Assembly (NCBI GenBank): GCA_903909375.1
Contig: CAIVVM010000053.1
Coordinates: 1 to 64,000, forward strand
Origin: an uncultured Alphaproteobacteria bacterium
GTDB taxonomy: Bacteria > Pseudomonadota > Alphaproteobacteria > Caulobacterales > Caulobacteraceae
Direction of reading: 5' to 3'
DNA length: 64,000 nt
The position numbers and the translations under genes are program-made. The first letter of the stretch is position 1, and each line of letters begins with the position of its first letter. The notes below the pieces were generated by a model. That model saw only the letters and a list, made by a program, of their open reading frames with translations, searched no databases and was not told where the DNA came from. Shown one piece after another: positions 33,515 to 44,116 of this stretch.

Positions 33515-34144
33515 ATGCAGGCCGCCCAGCCCCCTCATGATGCGACCACGCTTCGGATGATCGAGGCGATGACGGCGTCGGCCTTTGAGCTGGGCACGGC
33601 GGCGGTAGAGATTGCCAAAACCGCCGGCGACAACCTCGACCGCTTCCTCGCCTTCAGCGCCGAATTCCGCCACTGCTTCTTCGCCGTGCGGATGGGCATC
33701 CGGCTGAAGGTATTCGGGGTATCGGCTCCGCGTGGCCCGGCCCGGCCCGCTTTGCAACCGCTTGAGCGCGAACGCCTTGAGGCCCCGGATTATGAGGAAC
33801 GCCTGGGCGTCCCCCGCCGCTCTGAGCCCGAACGGGAACGCGACCGCGACGCCGAGCCTGTCAGCCTGCCGCAGTTCCTGAAGACGCTCGGCATCGTGTC
33901 GGCAAGGGCCGAACAGGTCCGCGATCAGTATCCGGCCCACATCCGCGAGACCACGCTTCCGACGCTGAAGGCCCTGCTGGCGCAGGCTGCCCCGAAGCCG
34001 GAACCCGAACCTCGCCGTCCCGGCCCGGCGCTGGCGCTCCTGGCCCGCCCGGCTGCAGCCCCTCCGGCCCGCGCCCAACTACTGAACTCCGCCCGCGCCG
34101 CCCCGGTCATCCCCGGTCGACCGCCCCCGCACCCCTCGGGGTAG
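33515..34144 (+). CDS. Putative SOS-regulated protein of unknown function, paralogue 2
   Basis: A 209-residue protein with the same plan as the one at 12168. The helical N-terminal part contains FRHCFFAVRMGIRLKV, a charged centre follows (ERERDRDAEP), then SLPQFLKTLGIV (about 118-129) and a Pro/Ala/Arg-rich tail. Identity outside the CFFxVR and SLPxxLKTL blocks is low, so the duplication is old or the proteins evolve fast. No signal peptide, membrane segment or enzyme motif. SOS regulation is inferred from the operator; function unknown. Confidence 0.75.
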   Translation: MQAAQPPHDATTLRMIEAMTASAFELGTAAVEIAKTAGDNLDRFLAFSAEFRHCFFAVRMGIRLKVFGVSAPRGPARPALQPLERERLEAPDYEERLGVPRRSEPERERDRDAEPVSLPQFLKTLGIVSARAEQVRDQYPAHIRETTLPTLKALLAQAAPKPEPEPRRPGPALALLARPAAAPPARAQLLNSARAAPVIPGRPPPHPSG

Positions 34145-34181
34145 GTCAGGCCGCTGAAGACCCTTCCCGCTGCGCCCGTCC

Positions 34182-34577
34182 CTACGCCACCGTCAGCACC
34201 TGCGGATTGGCGCCGTACCGGTTTGCCCCTCGCTCGCCCGGCATCACCGCCAGCTCGACGAACGCCCAGACCAGCACCACGAAGAACCCGAAATCCAGAA
34301 AGCCTGCCGGGTGCGGCCACACCGCTACGACGGACACCAGGATCAGCGCTGCCCACCAGCCTGACCGACCCCGGTCATGCAGGCGCTTGGCCAGCACGCA
34401 CGCGCCGCCATAGAAGAACGCCGGATAGGCGATCAGCCCGGTCAGCGTTCTCGCCAGCGGATCCTCTACCAGGGCCTCGAACAGGGCCGCCAGCACCAGC
34501 AGCACGATCGCCGCCGCCACCGAGGGGGTCCGGGTGGCGCGTCCCTGAGCTGATAGGAAGAGCTCGCTGAAGCTCAT
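34182..34577 (-). CDS. DUF805 family membrane protein
   Basis: A 131-residue inner-membrane protein with four helices and the family marks KRLHDRGRSGWW and a C-terminal GERGANRYGANP. DUF805 proteins are widespread and uncharacterised. It lies downstream of pccA on the same strand, 21 bp away, and may be cotranscribed. Confidence 0.93.
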   Translation of the reverse strand: MSFSELFLSAQGRATRTPSVAAAIVLLVLAALFEALVEDPLARTLTGLIAYPAFFYGGACVLAKRLHDRGRSGWWAALILVSVVAVWPHPAGFLDFGFFVVLVWAFVELAVMPGERGANRYGANPQVLTVA

Positions 34578-34598
34578 GACGTGTCCAAAGCTCCAGTA

Positions 34599-36575
34599 TC
34601 AGGCAAACTCAACCAGAACTTCGTCGGCTGCGACGCTGTCACCGGACTTGACGCTGACCACCTTGACCACACCGTCGCGCTCGGCACGCAGGATGTTCTG
34701 CATTTTCATGGCCTCAAGAACCGCGACCACCTCTCCGGTCCTCACGGACTGTCCTTGAGCGACGTCGATCGAGACCACCAGACCCGGCATCGGCGACAGC
34801 ACCATCTTCGAGGTGTCGGCGGCCTTCTTGGGCGGCAGCATCTGGTGCAGCTCAGCGGACCGGGGCGACAGCACCATCACGCGCAGCGTGGTGGCGCGGT
34901 GGCGGATAACGAAACCCTCGGCGGCAGGCTTTACGGCTACCGTGAAGTCGCGCCCATCCAGATTGGCGCGGAACACGGCCTGGCCCGGCCGCCACTGGAT
35001 GTCCTCCAGCCTGAGCTTACGATCCCCGGTCCGGATGGTCAGCCCACCGTCGACGGCGGTCACGCTCATCGTCTGATGCAGGGCGCCGGCGACGACCACC
35101 CACTCGCTCCGTGTCTGGTCCGGCGCTGCCCGGGCCAGCAAGGCCCGTTGCATGGCCAGCGCCACAGCACTCATCAGATCGCGCTGGGCGTCCGTGGGTG
35201 GCAGGCCCTGGAACCCCTCGGGGAACTCGTCCTTGATGTAGTTGGTGCTGAGCTTGCCCGACCGGAAACGGGGCTGGTCCATCACAGCCGCGAGGAACGG
35301 GATGTTCTGGCCCAGGCCCTCGATGTGGAAGTCCTCAAGCGCGCGGCCCATGGCGTCGATGGCTCCATCGCGGGTCGGGGCCCACGTCGACAGCTTCGAG
35401 ATCATCGGGTCGTAGAACATCGAGATTTCGTCGCCCTCGCGAACGCCGGCGTCGTTGCGTACGATCACACCGTCGCCCACATCGCCTTCCTGAGGGGGCG
35501 AGTAGCGAACCAACCGTCCGATCGAGGGCAGGAAGCCGCGATAGGGGTCCTCGGCGTAGATGCGGCTCTCCATGGCCCAGCCGTTGATCTTCAGGTCCTG
35601 CTGCCCGAACGACATTCGCTCGCCGTAGGCCGACCGGATCATCTGCTCCACCAGGTCGACGCCGGTGATCAACTCGGTGACCGGATGCTCCACCTGCAGG
35701 CGGGTGTTCATCTCGAGGAAGAAAAAGCTGCGGTCCTGGCCGGCGACGAACTCTACGGTGCCGGCGCTGTCGTATTGCACCGCCCGGGCCAGAGCCACGG
35801 CCTGATCGCCCATGGCCTTGCGGGTGGCTTCGTCCAGCAACGGGCTGGGAGCCTCCTCGATGACCTTCTGGTTCCGACGCTGGATCGAGCACTCGCGTTC
35901 GAACAAGTGAACCACATTGCCGTGCTTGTCGCCCAGCACCTGAATCTCGATGTGGCGCGGGCTTTCGATGAACTTCTCAATGAAAATACGATCGTCGCCG
36001 AAGCTGGACTTGGCCTCGGACCGCACTGCCGGGAAGCCCTCCTCAACGTCCTTGCGGTTCCAGGCGACCCGGATGCCCTTGCCGCCCCCGCCGGCGGAGG
36101 CTTTCAGCATCACCGGATAGCCGATTTCCTCGGAGATGCGGACGGCGTGCGCCGTGTCATCGATCTCGCCCACATGGCCTGGCACCACCGAGATCCCGGC
36201 TTTCACGGCGAACTTCTTGGACTCAATCTTGTCGCCCATCGCCTCGATGGCATGCGGGTTCGGACCGATAAAGGTGATCCCCTCTGCCGCCAGCCGTCGC
36301 GCGAAGCTCGCGTTCTCCGACAGGAAACCAAAACCCGGGTGGACTGCCTCAGCCCCGGTCTCGCGAACGGCGGCTACGATCTTGTCGGCGACGAGATAGC
36401 TCTCCGACGCAGGCGCCGGGCCAATGAAGACGGTCTCGTCGGCCATTTCGACCGCCATCGAGTCCGCGTCCGCCTCTGAATAAACGACGACGGTCTTGAT
36501 CCCCATCCTGCGGCAGGTCTTGATGATCCGGACAGCGATCTCGCCCCGGTTGGCGATGAGGATTTTCGAGAACAT
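34599..36575 (-). CDS. pccA: Propionyl-CoA carboxylase alpha subunit (biotin carboxylase/BCCP)
   Basis: A 658-residue biotin-dependent enzyme subunit. Domains: biotin carboxylase with ATP-grasp (1-450; GGGGKGIRV, the HIEIQVLGDKHG and EMNTRLQVEHPVTE motifs), a BT linker domain, and a C-terminal biotin carrier with EAMKM, biotinyl Lys at about 624. With PccB it makes methylmalonyl-CoA from propionyl-CoA. Methylcrotonyl-CoA carboxylase alpha is similar, but length and the nearby pccB favour PccA. Confidence 0.95.
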   Translation of the reverse strand: MFSKILIANRGEIAVRIIKTCRRMGIKTVVVYSEADADSMAVEMADETVFIGPAPASESYLVADKIVAAVRETGAEAVHPGFGFLSENASFARRLAAEGITFIGPNPHAIEAMGDKIESKKFAVKAGISVVPGHVGEIDDTAHAVRISEEIGYPVMLKASAGGGGKGIRVAWNRKDVEEGFPAVRSEAKSSFGDDRIFIEKFIESPRHIEIQVLGDKHGNVVHLFERECSIQRRNQKVIEEAPSPLLDEATRKAMGDQAVALARAVQYDSAGTVEFVAGQDRSFFFLEMNTRLQVEHPVTELITGVDLVEQMIRSAYGERMSFGQQDLKINGWAMESRIYAEDPYRGFLPSIGRLVRYSPPQEGDVGDGVIVRNDAGVREGDEISMFYDPMISKLSTWAPTRDGAIDAMGRALEDFHIEGLGQNIPFLAAVMDQPRFRSGKLSTNYIKDEFPEGFQGLPPTDAQRDLMSAVALAMQRALLARAAPDQTRSEWVVVAGALHQTMSVTAVDGGLTIRTGDRKLRLEDIQWRPGQAVFRANLDGRDFTVAVKPAAEGFVIRHRATTLRVMVLSPRSAELHQMLPPKKAADTSKMVLSPMPGLVVSIDVAQGQSVRTGEVVAVLEAMKMQNILRAERDGVVKVVSVKSGDSVAADEVLVEFA

Positions 36576-36700
36576 TCTGCCCCTTACGCAGCTAGTTTCA
36601 CAGCAGCCGTGGCGGCGATGAGCTCAAGAGACATGGCGACAACCATTTGACGTGAACTCCCATCTTCCACGGGGCGTGGCGGAACACTAGATTGGCTGGC

Positions 36701-37189
36701 ATGAGCACACCAGCAATCTCCCCGTCCGGATTTTCTCTCTCTCCGCCTGACGCTGAGGAACGCAAGCGCCTCGAAGCCAGCCTTACGCGTGAGGAAGCCG
36801 AGGTTCTGCTGCATCACGGCACGGAGGCGCCCTTCTGCGGCGGCCTGCTCGATCAGAAGGATACCGGCATCTACTGCTGCCGTCTGTGCGCACTCCCGCT
36901 ATTCCAGCACAAAACCAAGTTTGAGAGCGGCACCGGCTGGCCCTCGTTCTGGGCGCCGATCGATGAGGCGCATGTCACGGCTGTGCGCGACACGTCCTAC
37001 GGCATGGTCCGCATAGAAACGCTCTGCGCCCGCTGCGGCAGCCATCAGGGCCATGTGTTTCCTGATGGCCCGCCGCCTACTCGCCTGCGTTACTGCATCA
37101 ACTCGATCTCGCTGGAGTTTGTGCCCGACGGCGGGACCCTGCGCGATCCGCTTGGGCGCGGAGACAATGCCGGACTGCAGACAGCCTAG
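36701..37189 (+). CDS. msrB: Peptide-methionine (R)-S-oxide reductase
   Basis: A 162-residue enzyme reducing methionine-R-sulfoxide in proteins. Structural zinc Cys pairs are C60/C63 and C109/C112, and the catalytic Cys is C132 in RYCINSISLEF. GTGWPSFW and RCGSHQGHVFPDGPPPTRLR are diagnostic. The N-terminal extension of about 35 residues is common and there is no signal peptide. ATG at 36701 is chosen; an upstream TTG is weaker. Confidence 0.96.
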   Translation: MSTPAISPSGFSLSPPDAEERKRLEASLTREEAEVLLHHGTEAPFCGGLLDQKDTGIYCCRLCALPLFQHKTKFESGTGWPSFWAPIDEAHVTAVRDTSYGMVRIETLCARCGSHQGHVFPDGPPPTRLRYCINSISLEFVPDGGTLRDPLGRGDNAGLQTA

Positions 37190-37197
37190 GCACGAGC

Positions 37198-38034
37198 GTG
37201 GAGGGGCTGCAGCGCACTTCGCTCTGGTCCTCCGGCCTGTGGGCGGTGATCGCCGCCGTGATCATGGTTGTCTGGGTTGCCCGCGAGAATATCGCCGAGG
37301 ACACGGCGACAGATCGAGGCCCGTTCAAGTCGATCATTGACGCTGCATCGGCTGACGAGCGCGCCCTGGTCGAGACCCTGCTGACCGAAAGCTATGGCGT
37401 GCTGCGATCTCCAGCCTTCACCCGCAACCTGCTGTCGCTGGGTGATCGCTATCCGGTGATCTACGCGAGGCCGGACAAGCAGGACGCCACCGTGGCAGAC
37501 CTCGCCCGCGAGATCGCGCTTGAGCCATTCGGATCACGCTACGCCCCGGCCATGGTCCAGATCATCGGACGGCAGGATGGCCCGGACCCCATGCGCTACC
37601 ACGCCAGCGCGGGCGAAGGCGTGGGCTTTGGGCGCTATGCAGAGATGACCTTCGGCCGCCTTCTGCTGGACCAGTTCCGCTCGACCGACCTCGTAGAGCG
37701 ATCCTGCGCCGTAAACGCGACCGCGCATGAGTACGCTCACACCATCACGCTCACCCCCATCGGATTCCGCAACGCCTTCACCGACACGCGGGTGAACCAG
37801 TCGCAGATTCCAGACCGGCAATATCCCGGCACGCCCATCGCAAGCTACCTGATCGGGGCCGTCGCCCAATGCACCTGGCTTCAGGACAAGGGTCGCATCG
37901 ATGCGTCTGACTTCAGCGCCTGCGTGGAGGTCTTCGGCGTCAGCGCGTTCAGCGGCCCTCGCTGCACAGCCTTCGCTCAGGGCCAGGCGGTGACGCCCAG
38001 GCCGAGCCTGCCCCGGATGCCGCCGCCACTCTAA
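37198..38034 (+). CDS. Membrane-anchored HEXXH protein, predicted metallopeptidase
   Basis: A 278-residue protein with one N-terminal membrane helix (about 12-29, GLWAVIAAVIMVVWV) and an otherwise soluble, probably periplasmic body. NATAHEYAHTITL contains HEYAH, a HEXXH zinc-peptidase motif preceded by hydrophobic residues as expected. Three conserved-looking Cys lie in the second half. I do not recognise the family; peptidase activity is inferred from the motif alone. GTG at 37198 follows msrB by 8 bp, so the two may be cotranscribed. The 3' end overlaps the convergent channel gene by 4 bp. Confidence 0.65.
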   Translation: MEGLQRTSLWSSGLWAVIAAVIMVVWVARENIAEDTATDRGPFKSIIDAASADERALVETLLTESYGVLRSPAFTRNLLSLGDRYPVIYARPDKQDATVADLAREIALEPFGSRYAPAMVQIIGRQDGPDPMRYHASAGEGVGFGRYAEMTFGRLLLDQFRSTDLVERSCAVNATAHEYAHTITLTPIGFRNAFTDTRVNQSQIPDRQYPGTPIASYLIGAVAQCTWLQDKGRIDASDFSACVEVFGVSAFSGPRCTAFAQGQAVTPRPSLPRMPPPL

Positions 38035-38546
38035 TCGACGCTATCCCGGCTTTGTAACGGCCTGTCGCGATCCCGCCTTGTCCGCGCGATGGCGCCGCGC
38101 GGGAGCGGGTGATCATGGCCGTCGGAACCCAGCAGGTGATCGAGGACCTTGAACAGGAAAGCGGTCGACCAGCCTATCAGCAGCATCCCGTTCACCGCTT
38201 CAAGCACCCCGACGACCCGCCACCCTTCGGGCAGCAAGGGGCCCGCTTCGCCGACGGTGGAATAGGCATTGGCTGAGAAGTAGAGCGCCTGTTCGACGGT
38301 CGGCAGCAGACCAAGAAGGAGGTATGCGAACGCGTAGATCCAGATCTCTACGCCGTGCAGCACAAACAGGCCCAGCACGATACCCAACGGCACAAGGAGG
38401 CGGTCCAGATGCAGCCATGCGGTGGTGAAGCGCTTCAGGTGTAACCCGACCAGCGACATCAACAGGTCGAGGCCCAGCAGGTGAACGACGACCGTCGTTG
38501 CAACAAGGCCGGTGGAGACCAGGAGTTCATGCGCAAGCGTCGTCAT
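38031..38546 (-). CDS. Ion-channel-like membrane protein with altered selectivity filter
   Basis: A 171-residue protein with about four hydrophobic helices and a pore-loop-like region ALYFSANAYSTVGEAGPLLPEGWRVVGVLEAVNGMLLIGWSTAFLF. This aligns with the two-TM potassium channel pore (TxGYGD), but the filter reads STVGEA, lacking the second Gly-Tyr-Gly. The WSTAFLF ending is typical of a proteobacterial ion-channel family. Selectivity, if it is a channel, is not predictable. ATG at 38546 is preferred. Confidence 0.7.
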   Translation of the reverse strand: MTTLAHELLVSTGLVATTVVVHLLGLDLLMSLVGLHLKRFTTAWLHLDRLLVPLGIVLGLFVLHGVEIWIYAFAYLLLGLLPTVEQALYFSANAYSTVGEAGPLLPEGWRVVGVLEAVNGMLLIGWSTAFLFKVLDHLLGSDGHDHPLPRGAIARTRRDRDRPLQSRDSVD

Positions 38547-38653
38547 CAACCCACAAAGTCCAGGCGCTCGACAGCCTCGAGCTCTGGTCAATCTCGCAGG
38601 TGATGCTCTCGGCCGCTTTGACCTAGAGCATATGCAGGCCGCCCTGACCGCGC

Positions 38654-40186
<1,533 letters not shown>

Positions 40187-40272
40187 GTCGCCGCCCGCCC
40201 TTCACGTAACTGATGCGAAGCCCTAGTCGTGACGGCCCGGCGAGGCAAGATCACGCGGGGTGAGCCGGGGAG

Positions 40273-40596
40273 ATGACCATGCTGATTGTGACGGGTTCGG
40301 TGACGGCCAGGACCGACACCTTCGAAGCCCTGCTGGAGGCGGCGCTGGCCCACGTGGCCCGCTCCCGCACCGAGCCCGGCTGCCTGACCCACGGCGTCCA
40401 CGTGGACTGCGAGGACCCCATGCGACTTTTCTTCTACGAGGAATGGGCGGATCGGGCGGCGCTGGACGCCCACTTCGCCGAGCCGGGGTCGGGGGAATTC
40501 ATGGCCGCGGTAAAGGCGCTGGCGCAAGCGAGCACGCGAGTGCGGATCCTGCCCGTAGAGCCACGGGGTCAGGCCGCCAGCCCCCTGAACCACTGA
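40273..40596 (+). CDS. Antibiotic biosynthesis monooxygenase (ABM) domain protein
   Basis: A 107-residue ferredoxin-like-fold protein of the YgiN/ABM group. The motif line RSRTEPGCLTHGVHVDCEDPMRLFFYEEWADRAALDAHFAEP is characteristic. Such proteins are often quinol monooxygenases or small oxygenases, but the substrate is unknown. The 3' end overlaps the convergent ATP12 gene by 28 bp. Confidence 0.88.
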   Translation: MTMLIVTGSVTARTDTFEALLEAALAHVARSRTEPGCLTHGVHVDCEDPMRLFFYEEWADRAALDAHFAEPGSGEFMAAVKALAQASTRVRILPVEPRGQAASPLNH

Positions 40597-41309
40597 TCCA
40601 CCATGCTGGCCTCCACCCGAAGCCGGGCAACGCGTTCGGCGGCTTCGGCGTCGATGCCCCACTGGTCTTCCTGGAAGGCCTCGTCGACGCGGGAGAGGTC
40701 GAAGGCCTCGTCGCCGTTCAACCAGCCCCGCAATACCGCGATCGACAGCACCGCCGAGCCGTAGAGCGGCACGGCGAAGGCCAGGCCTGCCAGGGCGAAG
40801 TCATCGAGCGAAAGCGCGATCTCGCGGACACGCGTCAGGGTCTGGGGCGGCTGGGGCCGATGGACAATCCCGATGCAACGCTCGAACTGCAGGCCCTCTT
40901 CAGCCTCAGCCCTGGACAGCACGGGCTCCCAGGCCTCGCTTTGCCGCCTGACCAGGGTCGCAGGCGCTTCGGCGAAGTAGCAGACGAGATCAGAGGCTGC
41001 GTAGTCGGCGATCTGGTCGGCGACGCCGTCCCGTGATCCGCCAATGGTTTCGATGGCGGTATTGGCCAGACGAGTAGCGTGCATGGTGGCCATCTCGATG
41101 ACATCGGTCTGGGCGTCCCATTCCGTCGCAATCTGGTCGGCCACAGCGCGGGTGGGCAGGATCAGCGGGGCGGCACGTGGGGTCTTCAGGTTGCGTCCGT
41201 CCAGCCGGATGCCGTGACCGCCGTCGACCTCAACGACCGTCACCGCCTTGTAGAACCGCCGGGGCTTTTCCTGCGGCTCGTGGAAGCCTTTGCGCAAGTC
41301 CAACGTCAT
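40569..41309 (-). CDS. ATP12-family F1-ATPase assembly chaperone
   Basis: A 246-residue ATP12 homologue, the chaperone that binds the alpha subunit of F1-ATPase during assembly; known from mitochondria and alphaproteobacteria. Family marks: RRFYKAVTVVEVDGGHGIRLDGRNLKTPRAAPLILPTRAVADQIATEWDAQ, then DLVCYFAEAPATLVRRQSEAWEPVLSRAE. ATG at 41309. The F1Fo genes are not in the window. Confidence 0.93.
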   Translation of the reverse strand: MTLDLRKGFHEPQEKPRRFYKAVTVVEVDGGHGIRLDGRNLKTPRAAPLILPTRAVADQIATEWDAQTDVIEMATMHATRLANTAIETIGGSRDGVADQIADYAASDLVCYFAEAPATLVRRQSEAWEPVLSRAEAEEGLQFERCIGIVHRPQPPQTLTRVREIALSLDDFALAGLAFAVPLYGSAVLSIAVLRGWLNGDEAFDLSRVDEAFQEDQWGIDAEAAERVARLRVEASMVDQWFRGLAA

Positions 41310-41379
41310 ACTCCCGACGGAATGCCCGCCCAAGGCCGTGGAATGGGGATAAACCGGACTGACTGCAAGGGAGCAAGAG

Positions 41380-42810
41380 ATGGCCCCAAGCCGGAACGAC
41401 CTGAATGCCGCGATCGCTGTGACCCGATTTGGCCTGGGGGCCCGCCAGGGCGAGATCGCGCAGGCTAGCCGCAATCTCCGGGCCTATCTGATGGACCAGA
41501 TCCGCAGCGAGGGCGCGGACCTGCCTCAGGGCGACAGGGAAACCACCGCGCAGAGACTGGTGGAATTTCGCGCCTATCGCCAAGGCATAGAGCAGGCCAA
41601 GGCGACTGCCGCCATGTCCGATACCGCACAGGACCCCGTGAAGGGCGCACAAGACCTGATCCGAGAGAATACCGGGGGCGATTCACTGGCCCGCACGAGA
41701 CTTGCCGTCGCAACGGAGGCTGGATTTCGGGAGCGATGGGCACTGTTCTGGGCCAACCACTTCACGGTCTCGGCGACCAAGGCGCAGGTCGCCACGCTGG
41801 TCGGGCCGTATGAGGCCGAGGCGATCCGTCCGCATGTATTTGGTCGATTCGCTGACTTGCTGACAGCCGCAGAGACTCATCCGGCGATGTTGCTCTACCT
41901 GGATCAGGCCCAGTCAATGGGGCCGAACAGTCCGGCGGCAAGGGCGGCGGCGCGTGGCGCCACGCGCCGGGCCCAGGCCGACATCCCGCCGCCGCGTCGC
42001 GGGACCGGCCTGAACGAGAATCTCGCTCGCGAGATTCTTGAGCTTCACACCGTCGGGATAGATGGCGGGTACTCCCAGGCCGATGTCACCGAGTTCGCCC
42101 GCGCCCTGACCGGCCTCAGCGTGGCAGGCCCACGGGATTTCGATGCCGCTACGCCGGTGGTGTTCCGCGATCTTGCCCATGAACCCGGCGACCGCACCGT
42201 GATGGGCGCTCGCTATTCCCAGCCCGGCAGGGCCCAGGCCGGGGCCATCCTGAGGGATCTGGCCGCCAAGCCACAGACTGCCCGCTTTGTCTGCACGAAG
42301 ATCGCGCGCCATTTCGTCGCCGATGACCCGCCAGCAGCCTTGGTTTCCGCGTTGGCGTCTGTGTGGATAGCTTCGGGCGGCGATCTGGCACGGGTCGCCG
42401 AGGCCCTGGTGGACGCGCCGGACGCGTGGCGACCTGACCTTTCAAAGTTCAAGACGCCCTACGAGTTTGTCGTTTCAAGCTACCGTGCACTGGGGTTGCA
42501 GCCGCGAGGCCCAGGCCAGCTGGCGATCCTGACAACGCTGGGCCAACGTACCTTCGCTGCGCCATCACCCAAGGGCTGGCCGGACGAAGCGGGGCCGTGG
42601 ATCGGCTCGGACGCCCTGGTAAAGCGGATGCAGTTTGCGCAAGCCCTGGCCGTGGCCGCCGGGCCCAATATTCAGGATCCCGATATGCTGGCGCGCGAGA
42701 CCCTGGGCGCCCACCTATCGACAGCTTCGGCAACGGCAATCAGCCGGGCGGAGTCGCGCGCCGAGGCGGTCGCAATCCTCCTGATGACGCCGGAGTTTCA
42801 ACGCCGATGA
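41380..42810 (+). CDS. DUF1800 domain protein
   Basis: A 476-residue protein of the DUF1800 family. Marks include AAIAVTRFGLGAR at the start, RERWALFWANHFTVSATK, GLNENLAREILELHTVGIDGGYSQADVTEFARALTG and a C-terminal TTLGQRTFAAPSPKGWPDEAGPWIGSDALVKRMQFA. Its gene is nearly always followed by a DUF1501 gene, as here (ATGA overlap). Function is unknown; the pair is thought to work at or outside the membrane. AAGGGAG precedes the ATG. Confidence 0.93.
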   Translation: MAPSRNDLNAAIAVTRFGLGARQGEIAQASRNLRAYLMDQIRSEGADLPQGDRETTAQRLVEFRAYRQGIEQAKATAAMSDTAQDPVKGAQDLIRENTGGDSLARTRLAVATEAGFRERWALFWANHFTVSATKAQVATLVGPYEAEAIRPHVFGRFADLLTAAETHPAMLLYLDQAQSMGPNSPAARAAARGATRRAQADIPPPRRGTGLNENLAREILELHTVGIDGGYSQADVTEFARALTGLSVAGPRDFDAATPVVFRDLAHEPGDRTVMGARYSQPGRAQAGAILRDLAAKPQTARFVCTKIARHFVADDPPAALVSALASVWIASGGDLARVAEALVDAPDAWRPDLSKFKTPYEFVVSSYRALGLQPRGPGQLAILTTLGQRTFAAPSPKGWPDEAGPWIGSDALVKRMQFAQALAVAAGPNIQDPDMLARETLGAHLSTASATAISRAESRAEAVAILLMTPEFQRR

Positions 42811-43991
42811 CTGGCCCCATCCTGCTCAACCGACGCGCCCTGACCGCCGGCCTCGCCCTGCCTTTTTTCGCGCGGGTGGCTGAGGCCGCTGCGCCGCGAT
42901 CAAAGAAGTTCGTTGTCATTATCTGTCGCGGGGGCATGGACGGCCTGTCCGTCGCGCCACCGGTTGGCGATCCCGACTATGAAGGCCTTCGGGGCGGTCT
43001 GGCGCTGGGCGAAGGCGCTCTGACACTCGATGGCCATTTTGCGCTCAATCCCGCGCTCACTACCGTCCATGCCCTGGCGCGGGCTGGACAGGCACGGATT
43101 GCACCCGCCGTGGCGTCGCCGGACCGGGCGCGCTCTCACTTTGAGGCGCAGGACGTGCTCGAAACCGGCGCGGCGGACGTCTACGCCACCGCGTCAGGGT
43201 GGTTGAACCGCACGGTGTCGGCTCTGTCGGCTACCCGCAAGATCGAGGCGCTTTCCGTCGGCGCGACGGCGCCGCTGATCCTGCGGGGACCTGCTCCGGC
43301 GGCGTCGTGGTCGCCGGGACGCGGCGTCGACACAACCGCCCGCCTGCCGACCTTGTTGCAGGACCTGTACAGAGACGACCCGCTACTCGGGCCCGCCCTC
43401 GCCCGGGGCCTGCAGACGGAGGATATGGCGCGCACCACCGGCGCCACCCGTACTGCCGACATGCTGCGCCCCGCCGCCGCCCAGGGTCGCGGGATCGCGC
43501 GCGAGATGGGCGTGGCCCTTGCCGGCTTCCTGAATGCCCCCGACGGGCCACAGCTGGCGGCTGTGTCGGTCGATGGGTTCGACACCCATGCCAACCAGAC
43601 CGGCGCGCTGGCCGGGCGGCTGGGAGCTCTGGACGCCCTCATCGAGGGTCTGCACAGCGGCCTCGGCGCCGAGTGGTCGAACACGGTGGTTCTGGCGGTA
43701 ACCGAGTTTGGCCGCACGGCGCGGGCGAACGGCACAGGCGGCACCGACCACGGGACAGCGTCTACGGCCCTGTTGCTCGGCGGAGCGCTCAAGCCGGGTG
43801 GCATTGTCGGAGACTGGCCGACCCTTCGACAACCGGCCCTGTTCGAAAATCGCGATGTCGCGCCGACACTTGATCTCCGCGCGCTGTCAAAAGGATTGCT
43901 TGCCGAGCACATGGGCGTTGACCGCCGCGCGCTCGATACTCTGATTTTCCCCGACAGCGCTTCGACCCGGCCGCTGGTGGGCCTGGTCTAG
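42807..43991 (+). CDS. DUF1501 domain protein
   Basis: A 394-residue protein of the DUF1501 family (sulfatase/alkaline-phosphatase-like fold). The N terminus NRRALTAGLALPFFARVAEAAAPR looks like a twin-arginine-type or Sec signal with a short RR motif. The body has VVIICRGGMDGLSVAPPVGDP, SVDGFDTHANQTGAL and VLAVTEFGRTARANGTGGTDHGTAS, which are the conserved metal-site-like blocks of the family. Substrate unknown. Starts by 4-nt overlap with the DUF1800 gene. Confidence 0.93.
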   Translation: MTGPILLNRRALTAGLALPFFARVAEAAAPRSKKFVVIICRGGMDGLSVAPPVGDPDYEGLRGGLALGEGALTLDGHFALNPALTTVHALARAGQARIAPAVASPDRARSHFEAQDVLETGAADVYATASGWLNRTVSALSATRKIEALSVGATAPLILRGPAPAASWSPGRGVDTTARLPTLLQDLYRDDPLLGPALARGLQTEDMARTTGATRTADMLRPAAAQGRGIAREMGVALAGFLNAPDGPQLAAVSVDGFDTHANQTGALAGRLGALDALIEGLHSGLGAEWSNTVVLAVTEFGRTARANGTGGTDHGTASTALLLGGALKPGGIVGDWPTLRQPALFENRDVAPTLDLRALSKGLLAEHMGVDRRALDTLIFPDSASTRPLVGLV

Positions 43992-44116
43992 GTGTCTGCG
44001 CCGGGGAGGATACTCGCATTGTTCGCTACCGCGAGCCCTGCGATGTCCGCGCGGGATCTGATGACCTTTTTGGGTGCTGATCGAGGCTGCGATTTGTGGT
44101 TGAGGAGAGAGCTCTG

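Noticed and set aside
34581-36479. A 632-codon plus-strand frame opposite pccA, and similar long frames opposite pccB, clpA, patatin and rluC genes
   Set aside because: Long antisense frames are expected at this GC content; they lack domains and ribosome-binding sites, while the opposite strand encodes well-known proteins.
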